From Hyphomonas sp. (GTDB lineage: Bacteria > Pseudomonadota > Alphaproteobacteria > Caulobacterales > Hyphomonadaceae): DNA of 7,839 nt. The stretch is from NCBI GenBank assembly GCA_024743015.1, contig JANSXJ010000160.1, positions 1 through 7,839 on the forward strand, in the 5' to 3' direction. Positions 1 to 5,739 of this stretch are shown in pieces. Below the pieces are notes generated by a model. It did no database searches, had not been told where the DNA came from, and was given only the letters and a program-made list of their open reading frames with translations. Made by a program: the position numbers and the translations under genes. Positions within the stretch are counted from its first letter, which is position 1, and each line of letters starts with the position of its first letter.

Positions 1-369
1 ATGCTCTCCGGTACCGTTCAAGAATTGGAGCATCTGGGTTCAGACCTCTACGTCCATATGGCGATGGACGGCGCGGCTGAACCGGTGATTGCGCGCACTG
101 AACCGGGTGAAAGCCAGCGACTTGCTCATGGCGACCGGATTACGCTTGCGGCCAAGCCCGGCGCGTTCATCGCGTTTGACGCTAAAGGCAAGCGCATCGG
201 GGCGCCCTACGCCAATGGTCATCACAAAGACGATCCGACCGTCATGGTTGACGCGGACGGGCGACCGAGCGGTTCCGGCCTGGTGGCAACACCCGTCGGT
301 AATGGCAAGGCGACACAATCCGCAAAGGACGCAGCGCCAACCCCGGCACCCGGAGGCTCATCATCATGA
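1..369 (+). CDS. ABC transporter ATP-binding protein, C-terminal TOBE region (partial at 5' edge)
   Basis: This is the tail of a MalK/UgpC-type importer ATPase; the nucleotide-binding domain lies upstream of the window. What is visible is a TOBE/OB-fold regulatory segment. Residues 4-20 (GTVQELEHLGSDLYVHM) match the usual 'G.V...E.LGS...V' pattern, and 'AHGDRITLAAKPGAFIAFDA' (about 42-61) matches the conserved end of the domain. The reading frame is open to base 1, so the ATG at position 1 is probably an internal Met. From about residue 70 there is an unusual tail of some 50 residues rich in Gly, Ala, Pro and Ser, probably disordered, where family members normally stop soon after the TOBE domain. 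Its TGA overlaps the next gene's ATG (ATGA), so it is translationally coupled to the permease. The family is clear; the substrate cannot be read from this part. Confidence 0.85.
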   Translation: MLSGTVQELEHLGSDLYVHMAMDGAAEPVIARTEPGESQRLAHGDRITLAAKPGAFIAFDAKGKRIGAPYANGHHKDDPTVMVDADGRPSGSGLVATPVGNGKATQSAKDAAPTPAPGGSSS

Positions 370-1349
370 GCGGGCGTGCAACCACCGCCGCTGGCGACGT
401 CAGGTTACCCGAGCCTGCACAAGAGATTCGCACCGCCCTGTCGGCTAATGTGCCGGGCACACCGCGCCGTTCGCTTGCCCGTACCGAAGCCGTGGCAGGG
501 TATGCGCTGGCAGCACCGGCCTTCCTTCTCATCATCCTTCTAATACTGATGCCGACGCTCGGCGTTGTCACCATCGCACTCACCGATTGGCAGTTTGGCG
601 CGCGGTCTCTGTCCTTTGTGGGCTTGGCCAACTTCCGCTCACTGTTCGGTGACGCGACTTTCCAGGCCGCCTTCTGGAACACGCTCTTCTATGTCGCGGT
701 CACCGTGCCGGGCACGACAGTCCTTGGGCTTGCCATCGCGCTGCTGATCGAAAGCGGGTCGTCCCTGCGGGGCTTTTATCGTGCTGCACACTTCCTGCCG
801 GTAATGGCAACACTCGCCGCCATGGCGATCGCCTGGGAGGCATTGCTGCATCCGACCATTGGGCTGATCAATCAGGTCATGGGCGATCTCGGTCTTCCCC
901 GACCCAACTGGCTTCGGGATCGTGATCTCGTGCTTCCGACACTCATGGTCATCGGCATCTGGCAGAATCTCGGCCTTGCGATGGTGTTGTTCCTCGCCGG
1001 TCTCAAGGCCATCCCGCAGGACCTTTACGATGCCGCCGATGTCGATGGCGCCGACCACTGGCTCGACCGGCTGCGCACCGTCACGCTCCCCATGCTCGGC
1101 CCGGTGATGATGTTCGTTACTATCATTATGGCGCTCCGCGCCTTCGAGGTCTTTGACACCGTCCGCGTCCTCACCCAGGGCGGGCCGGGCAATGCGTCAG
1201 AGACGTTGATGCATACGCTTTATGTGGAGAGTTTCGAGTTCTTGCGCACTGGCTATGGCGCCGCGGTCACGCTCGTCTTCCTTCTGATCGTGATCACACT
1301 AACCCTGATCCAGGCCGGCGTCATGGACCGAAGGGTGCACTACACATGA
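366..1349 (+). CDS. ABC transporter permease, MalF/UgpA type
   Basis: Inner-membrane subunit of a binding-protein-dependent importer of the CUT1 (sugar / glycerol-3-phosphate) class. The 327-residue protein has a polar N-terminus of about 43 residues, then six hydrophobic segments near 44-72, 105-130, 140-160, 190-213, 245-262 and 297-318. The EAA loop that docks on the ATPase is at about 219-244 (DLYDAADVDGADHW followed by a TLPML end). The stretch FDTVRVLTQGGPGNASETL (about 263-281) is typical of UgpA/MalF relatives. The large periplasmic P2 loop of enteric MalF is absent, as usual for UgpA-like permeases. The start at 366 is backed by GGAGG at 352-356, nine bases upstream, and by the ATGA overlap with the ATPase gene. 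It also overlaps the second permease by ATGA. The two permeases should form a heterodimer. Confidence 0.93.
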   Translation: MSGRATTAAGDVRLPEPAQEIRTALSANVPGTPRRSLARTEAVAGYALAAPAFLLIILLILMPTLGVVTIALTDWQFGARSLSFVGLANFRSLFGDATFQAAFWNTLFYVAVTVPGTTVLGLAIALLIESGSSLRGFYRAAHFLPVMATLAAMAIAWEALLHPTIGLINQVMGDLGLPRPNWLRDRDLVLPTLMVIGIWQNLGLAMVLFLAGLKAIPQDLYDAADVDGADHWLDRLRTVTLPMLGPVMMFVTIIMALRAFEVFDTVRVLTQGGPGNASETLMHTLYVESFEFLRTGYGAAVTLVFLLIVITLTLIQAGVMDRRVHYT

Positions 1350-2194
1350 GCGCGCACACCACCACGGCCAGAAGCCTGTCCCTGCCCGCCGCTCTTGGTC
1401 GTCATGCGATCCTGCTGGCCACCGCAGCCTTTGTACTGATGCCCTTCATCTGGATGGTGTCGCTGTCCATTAAGTCGCCGGGCGAACTGTTTCAGACCCG
1501 CTTCGCGCTGTTTCCACAAACATTCTACGGCGTCGAGAACTACACCGAAGCGCTTACATCGGTGCCGCTGGCACGCTTCATGTTCAATGGGGCGTTCGTA
1601 GCCTTTGCTGTGCTTGCCTTACAGATCCTTGTCGCCGCGCCCTGCGCCTACGCGTTGGCCAAGCTTCGCTTTGCAGGCCGCGACGTCTTGTTTGCCGTCG
1701 TCCTGATCGCACTGCTGATCCCCCAAGAAGTGCTCGGCCTGCCGCTGTTCATCTTGTTCCACTATATGGGTCTGCTCGACAGCTATGCCGCGCTGATCCT
1801 GCCTTTTGCCGTTTCGCCGTTTGCCGTCTTCCTCTTCCGGCAGTTCTTCAAGACCGTCCCGGACGATCTTATACATGCCGCCCGGCTCGACGGTCTGTCT
1901 GAATGGTCGATCGTCTGGCGGATTATGGTTCCCCAAGCGACGGCTGCGATCATCGCGTTTGCGATCCTGTCCGTTATCGCTCGTTGGAACAATCTGTTCT
2001 GGCCGTCCATCGCTGTGACCTCCGAAGAGCTTATGCCGCCCTCGCTCGGGATTATTTTTTTCCGTCATGAAGAAACGGGCAGCGACTATGGGCCGCTCAT
2101 GGCCGCAGCGACGCTCGTCGTTACCCCGCTCATAGTTGCATTCCTCTGCGCGCAAAGACAGTTCGTTCAAGGCTTCCATGGAGGAGTGAAATGA
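1346..2194 (+). CDS. ABC transporter permease, MalG/UgpE type
   Basis: Second membrane subunit of the importer, 282 residues. It shows the normal MalG/UgpE architecture: a first membrane helix at about 20-41 followed by 'SIKSPGELF', a periplasmic loop with 'VENYTEAL', and further helices near 80-105, 112-137, 145-165, 198-215 and 250-268. The EAA loop is at about 174-196 (DLIHAARLDGLSEW, ending in IMVPQ). The end, QRQFVQGFHGGVK, closely resembles the conserved C-terminus of UgpE-type permeases. Its start overlaps the upstream stop (ATGA), with only a weak AAGGG ten bases before it, so translation probably depends on coupling. Its own stop overlaps the ATG of the racemase-like gene. Family assignment is firm; the exact solute is not. 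Confidence 0.93.
   Translation: MSAHTTTARSLSLPAALGRHAILLATAAFVLMPFIWMVSLSIKSPGELFQTRFALFPQTFYGVENYTEALTSVPLARFMFNGAFVAFAVLALQILVAAPCAYALAKLRFAGRDVLFAVVLIALLIPQEVLGLPLFILFHYMGLLDSYAALILPFAVSPFAVFLFRQFFKTVPDDLIHAARLDGLSEWSIVWRIMVPQATAAIIAFAILSVIARWNNLFWPSIAVTSEELMPPSLGIIFFRHEETGSDYGPLMAAATLVVTPLIVAFLCAQRQFVQGFHGGVK
2180..2186 (+). promoter_or_regulatory. Shine-Dalgarno site of the racemase-like gene
   Basis: GGAGGAG lies inside the last codons of the upstream permease gene, with GGAGG six bases from the ATG at 2191. It favours the start at 2191, which overlaps the permease stop, over the in-frame ATG at 2251. The latter sits nearer the beginning of the recognisable domain and has only a weaker AGAAG before it. 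Confidence 0.7.
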
Positions 2195-3390
2195 CCACAC
2201 GCCAAGCGCACGTTCAACTTGGACTACAAAGCTCAACAAGAGAAGTTGGCATGGAAGACACGTTTCAAAAGGAGTTCACGCGGCCCAATTGGATGGAGAT
2301 CGATCTTTCTGCGCTCGACCACAATTATCGACTCGTCGAATCGATGGTTGGCCCGGACATTCGAATTCACCCGTCCGTGAAAAGCGCCGCATATGGACTT
2401 GGATTGGTGGAAGTCGCGCGCCGGTTTCAGGAACTTGGCGCAGACGCAATTTCATGCGGCAGCTTTGAGGATGCTTGCACGATCCGAGAGGCAGGGTTGA
2501 CCGACATCGAACTTGTTATGTTCGGCGGCACGCTTCCTGGAGGCATTCCCGCACTGCTCTCCCGGGATTTGATGCCGACGGTCCACACGATGGAACTTGC
2601 TCGAGCCGTCGCTGATGCCGCAAAAAAACCCGCAAAGATTTACATCAAAGTCGATGTCGGATGGGGTCGACTTGGCATACCGGCTCAGTGTGCTCGAGAA
2701 CGAATAATTGAGATTGCCCGCATGCCCAATGTCGCTGTTGAGGGCGTCTATACGCACGTTCCGTTCACAGATGAGAATGGCGTACAATGGGCGATAGAAC
2801 GAACCAGTATTTTCGATGAGATTATTCAGAATCTGAAAAAGGACGGCTTGGAGATACCGGTCACTCAATCACGATCGAGTGCTGGTGTTCTCATGAACAT
2901 CCCTGACAACTGTAATTCTGTTGCGCCTGGAAGCATTCTTTACGGGAAGCCGGCGTTGCCTGGTGAGCTGTTTGATTTCGGACGCTTTCAACCTGTGCTG
3001 ACTGCGATAAAATCGAGAATTATTCAAGTATCTCCGACGGCAGCGGATACAAGTGTAATTGCTCCGAGCCGGTTTGCCAGGAGCGTCAAAGGTTCCACAG
3101 GTGTAATCCCCTACGGAAGGCGTGACGGTAACCGCGCGGCTCTTCCAGATCAGCAGAGCTACGCAATCGTAAACGGAACTCCCGCTCCTATTCTCTCTGT
3201 TTCATCAGAGTTGTGTGTTTTGGATCTCTCCAACGTTGCCAATCCCGCGATTGGGAACGAAGTGATCATTCTCGGGGAAGCCGGCGGTTACAATATCACT
3301 CTTGAAACCCTTGCACGATGGCAAGGCAGCGGGATGAACGACGTCCTCCTCCCGCATCGCGGCCGTTTGGCTCGCAAGCACCTTAGTTAG
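2191..3390 (+). CDS. Alanine-racemase-fold PLP protein with altered active site
   Basis: A 399-residue fold-type III PLP protein, about the length of alanine racemase plus a 30-residue N-terminal extension. Family marks are WMEIDLSALDHNYR (34-47), the PLP-lysine motif VKSAAYGLG (K64, Y68), KVDVGWGRLGI (153-163, R160), YTHVPFTD (187-194), SRSSAGVL (227-234) and the PLP-phosphate loop VAPGSILYG (244-252). The C-terminal beta-domain is also present: KSRIIQV (274-280) and GNEVIILG (355-362). Two key positions differ from alanine racemase. The Arg of 'RPG..LYG' is A245, and the catalytic Tyr of 'ESV.YG..Y' is A291 in an ungapped hand alignment. The Tyr of 'GYADG' is R310, and 'CMDQ' is replaced by SSEL. 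It probably binds PLP but is unlikely to racemise alanine in the usual way. It is coupled to the permease gene, so its substrate may be linked to the imported solute. Base composition is lower in GC than in the permeases. Annotation pipelines would probably call it 'alanine racemase'; the true reaction is unknown. Confidence 0.85.
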   Translation: MTTRQAHVQLGLQSSTREVGMEDTFQKEFTRPNWMEIDLSALDHNYRLVESMVGPDIRIHPSVKSAAYGLGLVEVARRFQELGADAISCGSFEDACTIREAGLTDIELVMFGGTLPGGIPALLSRDLMPTVHTMELARAVADAAKKPAKIYIKVDVGWGRLGIPAQCARERIIEIARMPNVAVEGVYTHVPFTDENGVQWAIERTSIFDEIIQNLKKDGLEIPVTQSRSSAGVLMNIPDNCNSVAPGSILYGKPALPGELFDFGRFQPVLTAIKSRIIQVSPTAADTSVIAPSRFARSVKGSTGVIPYGRRDGNRAALPDQQSYAIVNGTPAPILSVSSELCVLDLSNVANPAIGNEVIILGEAGGYNITLETLARWQGSGMNDVLLPHRGRLARKHLS

Positions 3391-3392
3391 TT

Positions 3393-3423
3393 GGCCCCCC
3401 AAAATTCGTCCTACGAATGGGCC
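3393..3423 (+). other. Intercistronic stem-loop before the binding-protein gene
   Basis: A perfect 6-bp stem, ATTCGT (3404-3409) with ACGAAT (3413-3418), has a three-base loop. It can be extended by GGCCC (3393-3397) pairing with GGGCC (3419-3423) across a left-side bulge. No U-run follows, so it is not a standard terminator. Placed just before a binding-protein gene, it could protect or process the mRNA so that the binding protein is made in excess. That role is inference. Confidence 0.5.
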
Positions 3424-3451
3424 GGTACACAGAAACCCAAACCAATCCAAG

Positions 3452-3457
3452 AAGGAG
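3452..3457 (+). promoter_or_regulatory. Strong Shine-Dalgarno site of the binding-protein gene
   Basis: AAGGAG stands six bases before the ATG at 3464. It is the best ribosome-binding site in the operon. It fits high production of a periplasmic binding protein and fixes the start so that the twin-arginine signal sits at the N-terminus. Confidence 0.8.
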
Positions 3458-3463
3458 ATCAAC

Positions 3464-4732
3464 ATGACAATCGTATCAAGACGCACTGTACTTCGTGGAG
3501 GCGCGGTCATAGCTGCTACCGTCGGATTTGCTACCCACGGTGCTTTTGCAGCCACCCGTGAATTGGAAATCCTGCATACGGACCCTCAACTTCTTACACC
3601 GTTTCATGAGCGAGCGGCTGCAATGTTCGTTGAAGCACACCCCGATGTTCGAGTGAATCTGCGTGTAGTGCCAAGCTACAACGAAGCACTCGCTCAGACT
3701 TTGCGGGACGGCCTTATCGGATCTCCAGCCCACGTGGCGTTCCACGGACTAAACAATATCAGCTTGTTGTCGCGCCGAGGTCTTCTCGTCCAACTTGACG
3801 ATCTGATAGCGCGCGAACCCAATTGGGAGGAAGTCGGATACGCTGAAACAGTCAACAATCTGGGCAAAGCGGACGGAAAGACATGGGCTGTCCCGCTCGC
3901 GCTCGCTTTCATTATCGCGATGTACAACCGGAATTTGGTCGAAGCAGCAGGATTTGATCCGGACAACTTTCCAACCACTTGGGATGGGTTGTATGATCTG
4001 GCAGAAGCCATTGAGGCGCCTTCGGGTGGTGTTTACTTTCGATACCAATCGACCGGCAACGTTTTTCTGTTTTCGCTGTTCCGCAGTTTTGGTGCTGAAA
4101 TTCTCAGTGATGATCGTCAAACCATCTTGTTCAATAGCCCCGAGAGCTTGGAAGCACTCAGAGTTCTTCATCGGATTGGTGAAATCCGAGGCGGGCAGGA
4201 TATGGCGGGGTCCGATGCGCGCCAAGCTTTTTCAGCCGGCGCCCTCGGTATCTTGATCGACAGTTCCTCTGGTTTGGGAAACTATCAGAGGCAAGCTGGT
4301 GACCGGTTTTCTGTCGGAACGGCGCCGATGCCGCTCGCCGCCGGAGACGATGCTCGTATACTGGCCGCCGGCAATGCGGGTGTTATTCAAGCGAGAGACG
4401 ACGGTATGACAGAATTCGCATGGGAATACTTGAAGCTAGTTTCCGAAATAGATCAGCAGAAATTTCTCGTCAATACGACTGGATACGTTCCTGTTAATGA
4501 TAGAGCCGTCTCGGAGCTGGCTGACTTTTACGCTGAGCGCCCGGCATATCGAACCGCGCCAACGCTGCTACCATATCTGACCGGCTGGGAGGCTATACCG
4601 GGACCGAACTCTCTCAGGATCGACGAGGCAATTCTCGACGAGGCGCAAAAGGTAGTTAGACTCGAGACATCGCCTGAGGATGCTTTGGAGTCGATGTACC
4701 AAGCGGCAGCGTCGATGATGGAACCTGAATAA
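3464..4732 (+). CDS. Periplasmic solute-binding protein, family 1 (UgpB-like), Tat signal
   Basis: Extracellular solute-binding protein of the importer, 422 residues, a normal family length. The N-terminus SRRTVLRGGAVIAATVGFA (5-23) is a twin-arginine signal (S5-R6-R7). Likely cleavage is after AFA (27-29). There is no lipobox, so the mature protein should be free in the periplasm, implying a Gram-negative host. Family features are ILHTDPQLLTPFHERAAAMF (36-55), VPLALAFIIAMYNRNL (143-158), FPTTWDGLYDLAEAI (169-183), FSAGALGILIDSSSG (256-270) and the C-terminal LRIDEAILDEA (384-394) before 'SPEDALESM'. The central serine-rich segment and this C-terminal stretch resemble UgpB, which binds sn-glycerol-3-phosphate and glycerophosphodiesters. 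That points to a polar phosphate-bearing solute, but this is a resemblance by eye. The gene lies after the racemase-like gene, not first as in enteric ugpBAEC, and is followed by a terminator. Confidence 0.92.
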   Translation: MTIVSRRTVLRGGAVIAATVGFATHGAFAATRELEILHTDPQLLTPFHERAAAMFVEAHPDVRVNLRVVPSYNEALAQTLRDGLIGSPAHVAFHGLNNISLLSRRGLLVQLDDLIAREPNWEEVGYAETVNNLGKADGKTWAVPLALAFIIAMYNRNLVEAAGFDPDNFPTTWDGLYDLAEAIEAPSGGVYFRYQSTGNVFLFSLFRSFGAEILSDDRQTILFNSPESLEALRVLHRIGEIRGGQDMAGSDARQAFSAGALGILIDSSSGLGNYQRQAGDRFSVGTAPMPLAAGDDARILAAGNAGVIQARDDGMTEFAWEYLKLVSEIDQQKFLVNTTGYVPVNDRAVSELADFYAERPAYRTAPTLLPYLTGWEAIPGPNSLRIDEAILDEAQKVVRLETSPEDALESMYQAAASMMEPE

Positions 4733-4755
4733 CGGCCTTGTCGGATCGAGCACGA

Positions 4756-4790
4756 AAGGGAGCCGAATGGCGGCTCCCTTGTTTCTTTTC
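4756..4790 (+). terminator. Rho-independent terminator after the binding-protein gene
   Basis: A perfect 10-bp stem, AAGGGAGCCG (4756-4765) with CGGCTCCCTT (4771-4780), has the five-base loop AATGG. It is followed by the T-rich run GTTTCTTTTC (4781-4790). It lies 23 bases after the binding-protein stop and only 19 bases before the phosphodiesterase start. It should end most of the transporter transcript. The downstream gene is then either read through at a low level or has its own promoter. Confidence 0.9.
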
Positions 4791-4809
4791 ATCATAATGA
4801 TGTTCTTTG

Positions 4810-5577
4810 ATGACAATGCACATAGCAATACTCACCGACATACATTTGACAGTAGAAAAAAATGTGCGCCAGGATATTGATCCCAAGCGCAGATTGGTTG
4901 AGGCTCTCGATTTTATTTCCGGATTGCCAATTAGTTTGGACCTGATCGTAGTTATGGGCGACTTGGCTGAATCAGCCGAGCCTCAAGCCTATGAATGGTT
5001 GCTGGAGTTGGTATCCAAAGTCGATTGTCCGGTGCGACTGCTTATTGGCAATCATGATGATCGAGATGTGTTCAAATCGCTTTGTTCTCCGGAATTGATT
5101 GACCGAGATGGATTCGTTCAGTCGTCCGTGGAGACGGATCGGGAAATGTTTCTATTTCTCGACACGGTCCGAACGGGAGAAACAGGTGGATCATACTGCT
5201 CAAAACGACAGGCGTGGCTATCTGAGCAGTTGCATCGCTCGAAAGGAAAAGCGGCTTATCTATTCATGCATCATCCGCCTTTTGATGTAGGCACCCACCA
5301 CGATGCGTCGAAGATCAAAGAACACGGAGATTTTGCGGCTATTGTTCGAGAGTATGGTACGGTCAGCCATATTCTTGTAGGCCATATCCATCGAACCGCC
5401 AGCGGTCGATGGTGCAATGCATCATGGTCGAGCTTGGGCGGGACCCATGTACAATCAAATCTCACTTTTCCAGGTGTTCGAAAGGCCTATAGAACCGGAT
5501 CGGGATATGTCGGGATTTTGATGATCGAAGGTCCGACATCCATCTTCCATTATTCGGATTTCGTTAACAACTATTAG
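4810..5577 (+). CDS. Calcineurin-like metallophosphodiesterase (CpdA/GpdQ type)
   Basis: A cytoplasmic class III cyclic-nucleotide-type phosphodiesterase of about 255 residues. It carries all the metal-ligand motifs, numbered from the ATG at 4810: D-x-H in ILTDIHLT (D10, H12), MGDLAE (D51), GNHDD (N81, H82), MHHPP (H154/H155) and GHIHR (H192, H194). The spacing matches CpdA and GpdQ, dinuclear metal enzymes that hydrolyse cAMP or glycerophosphodiesters. There is no signal peptide. Three starts are possible: TTG at 4807, ATG at 4810 and ATG at 4816. None has a clear Shine-Dalgarno, and I chose 4810. It follows the transporter operon in the same direction but behind a strong terminator. A phosphodiesterase next to a UgpB-like importer suggests intracellular cleavage of an imported phosphodiester; a cAMP-specific role is the alternative. 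GC is near 50% (30 of 60 in the line at 4921), like the two preceding genes. Confidence 0.88.
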   Translation: MTMHIAILTDIHLTVEKNVRQDIDPKRRLVEALDFISGLPISLDLIVVMGDLAESAEPQAYEWLLELVSKVDCPVRLLIGNHDDRDVFKSLCSPELIDRDGFVQSSVETDREMFLFLDTVRTGETGGSYCSKRQAWLSEQLHRSKGKAAYLFMHHPPFDVGTHHDASKIKEHGDFAAIVREYGTVSHILVGHIHRTASGRWCNASWSSLGGTHVQSNLTFPGVRKAYRTGSGYVGILMIEGPTSIFHYSDFVNNY

Positions 5578-5657
5578 ATTTTCGGCAAATAGCGATGTAA
5601 TTAAGGTTGCTATATAATATAGGCAATTATTGGCATAGAAAACTAAATACAGGTTAT

Positions 5658-5675
5658 ATAATTTACATAAATTAT
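5658..5675. repeat. Perfect 7-bp hairpin
   Basis: ATAATTT (5658-5664) is followed by loop ACAT and then AAATTAT (5669-5675). It overlaps the left arm of the neighbouring inverted repeat by three bases, so the two structures would compete. In sequence this AT-rich, chance pairings are more likely. Confidence 0.45.
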
Positions 5676-5708
5676 CTGCGAAATTAATAAATAATTATTA
5701 CGCAGATA
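5673..5708. repeat. 8-bp perfect inverted repeat TATCTGCG / CGCAGATA, 20-base spacer
   Basis: The arms lie at 5673-5680 and 5701-5708. Each carries a GC-containing core (CTGCG/CGCAG) standing out from an almost pure A/T background; the 20 bases between contain no G or C. That contrast makes the pair less likely to be chance. Possible roles are a dimeric-protein operator, a site for the adjacent RHH protein, or part of an oriT-like structure. None can be chosen from sequence alone. Confidence 0.6.
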
Positions 5709-5739
5709 GGAAATATATATAAATCAACTATTTGTTTTT

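Larger units (their letters stand above)
5578..5739. other. AT-rich, dyad-rich spacer between convergent genes
   Basis: Hand count gives 37 G+C in the 160 bases 5581-5740, about 23%, against roughly 50% to the left and more to the right. I find no open reading frame, tRNA or convincing intrinsic terminator. It contains several nested dyads: an imperfect palindrome at 5607-5626 (TTGCTATAT, one-base centre, then ATATAG-G-CAA), a hairpin at 5658-5675, a 10-base palindrome AATAATTATT at 5690-5699, and the inverted repeat listed separately. It also marks the switch from metabolic genes to conjugation genes. It could be a recombination junction, a binding site, an origin-like element or a two-way termination zone. 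Confidence 0.6.

Noticed and set aside
242..682. 146-codon minus-strand frame across the ATPase/permease junction
   Set aside because: It is a shadow of two clearly real overlapping genes; Arg/Ser-rich translation without domain features.
1619..2239. 206-codon open frame on the minus strand
   Set aside because: It lies wholly opposite the second permease and the start of the racemase-like gene. It is polar and repetitive in Gln/Arg/Asp/Glu, with no recognisable domain; such frames are common opposite GC-rich genes.
3749..4225. 158-codon minus-strand frame inside the binding-protein gene
   Set aside because: It is opposite a well-supported gene and has no family resemblance.
4790..4802. CATCAT-A-ATGATG dyad before the phosphodiesterase
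   Set aside because: It is short and made of simple triplets, between a terminator and a start codon; too weak to call an operator.
5673..5708. Inverted repeat as the intrinsic terminator of the traG-RHH operon
   Set aside because: The 20-base loop is long, the 8-bp stem is short, and no U-run follows on the minus strand.
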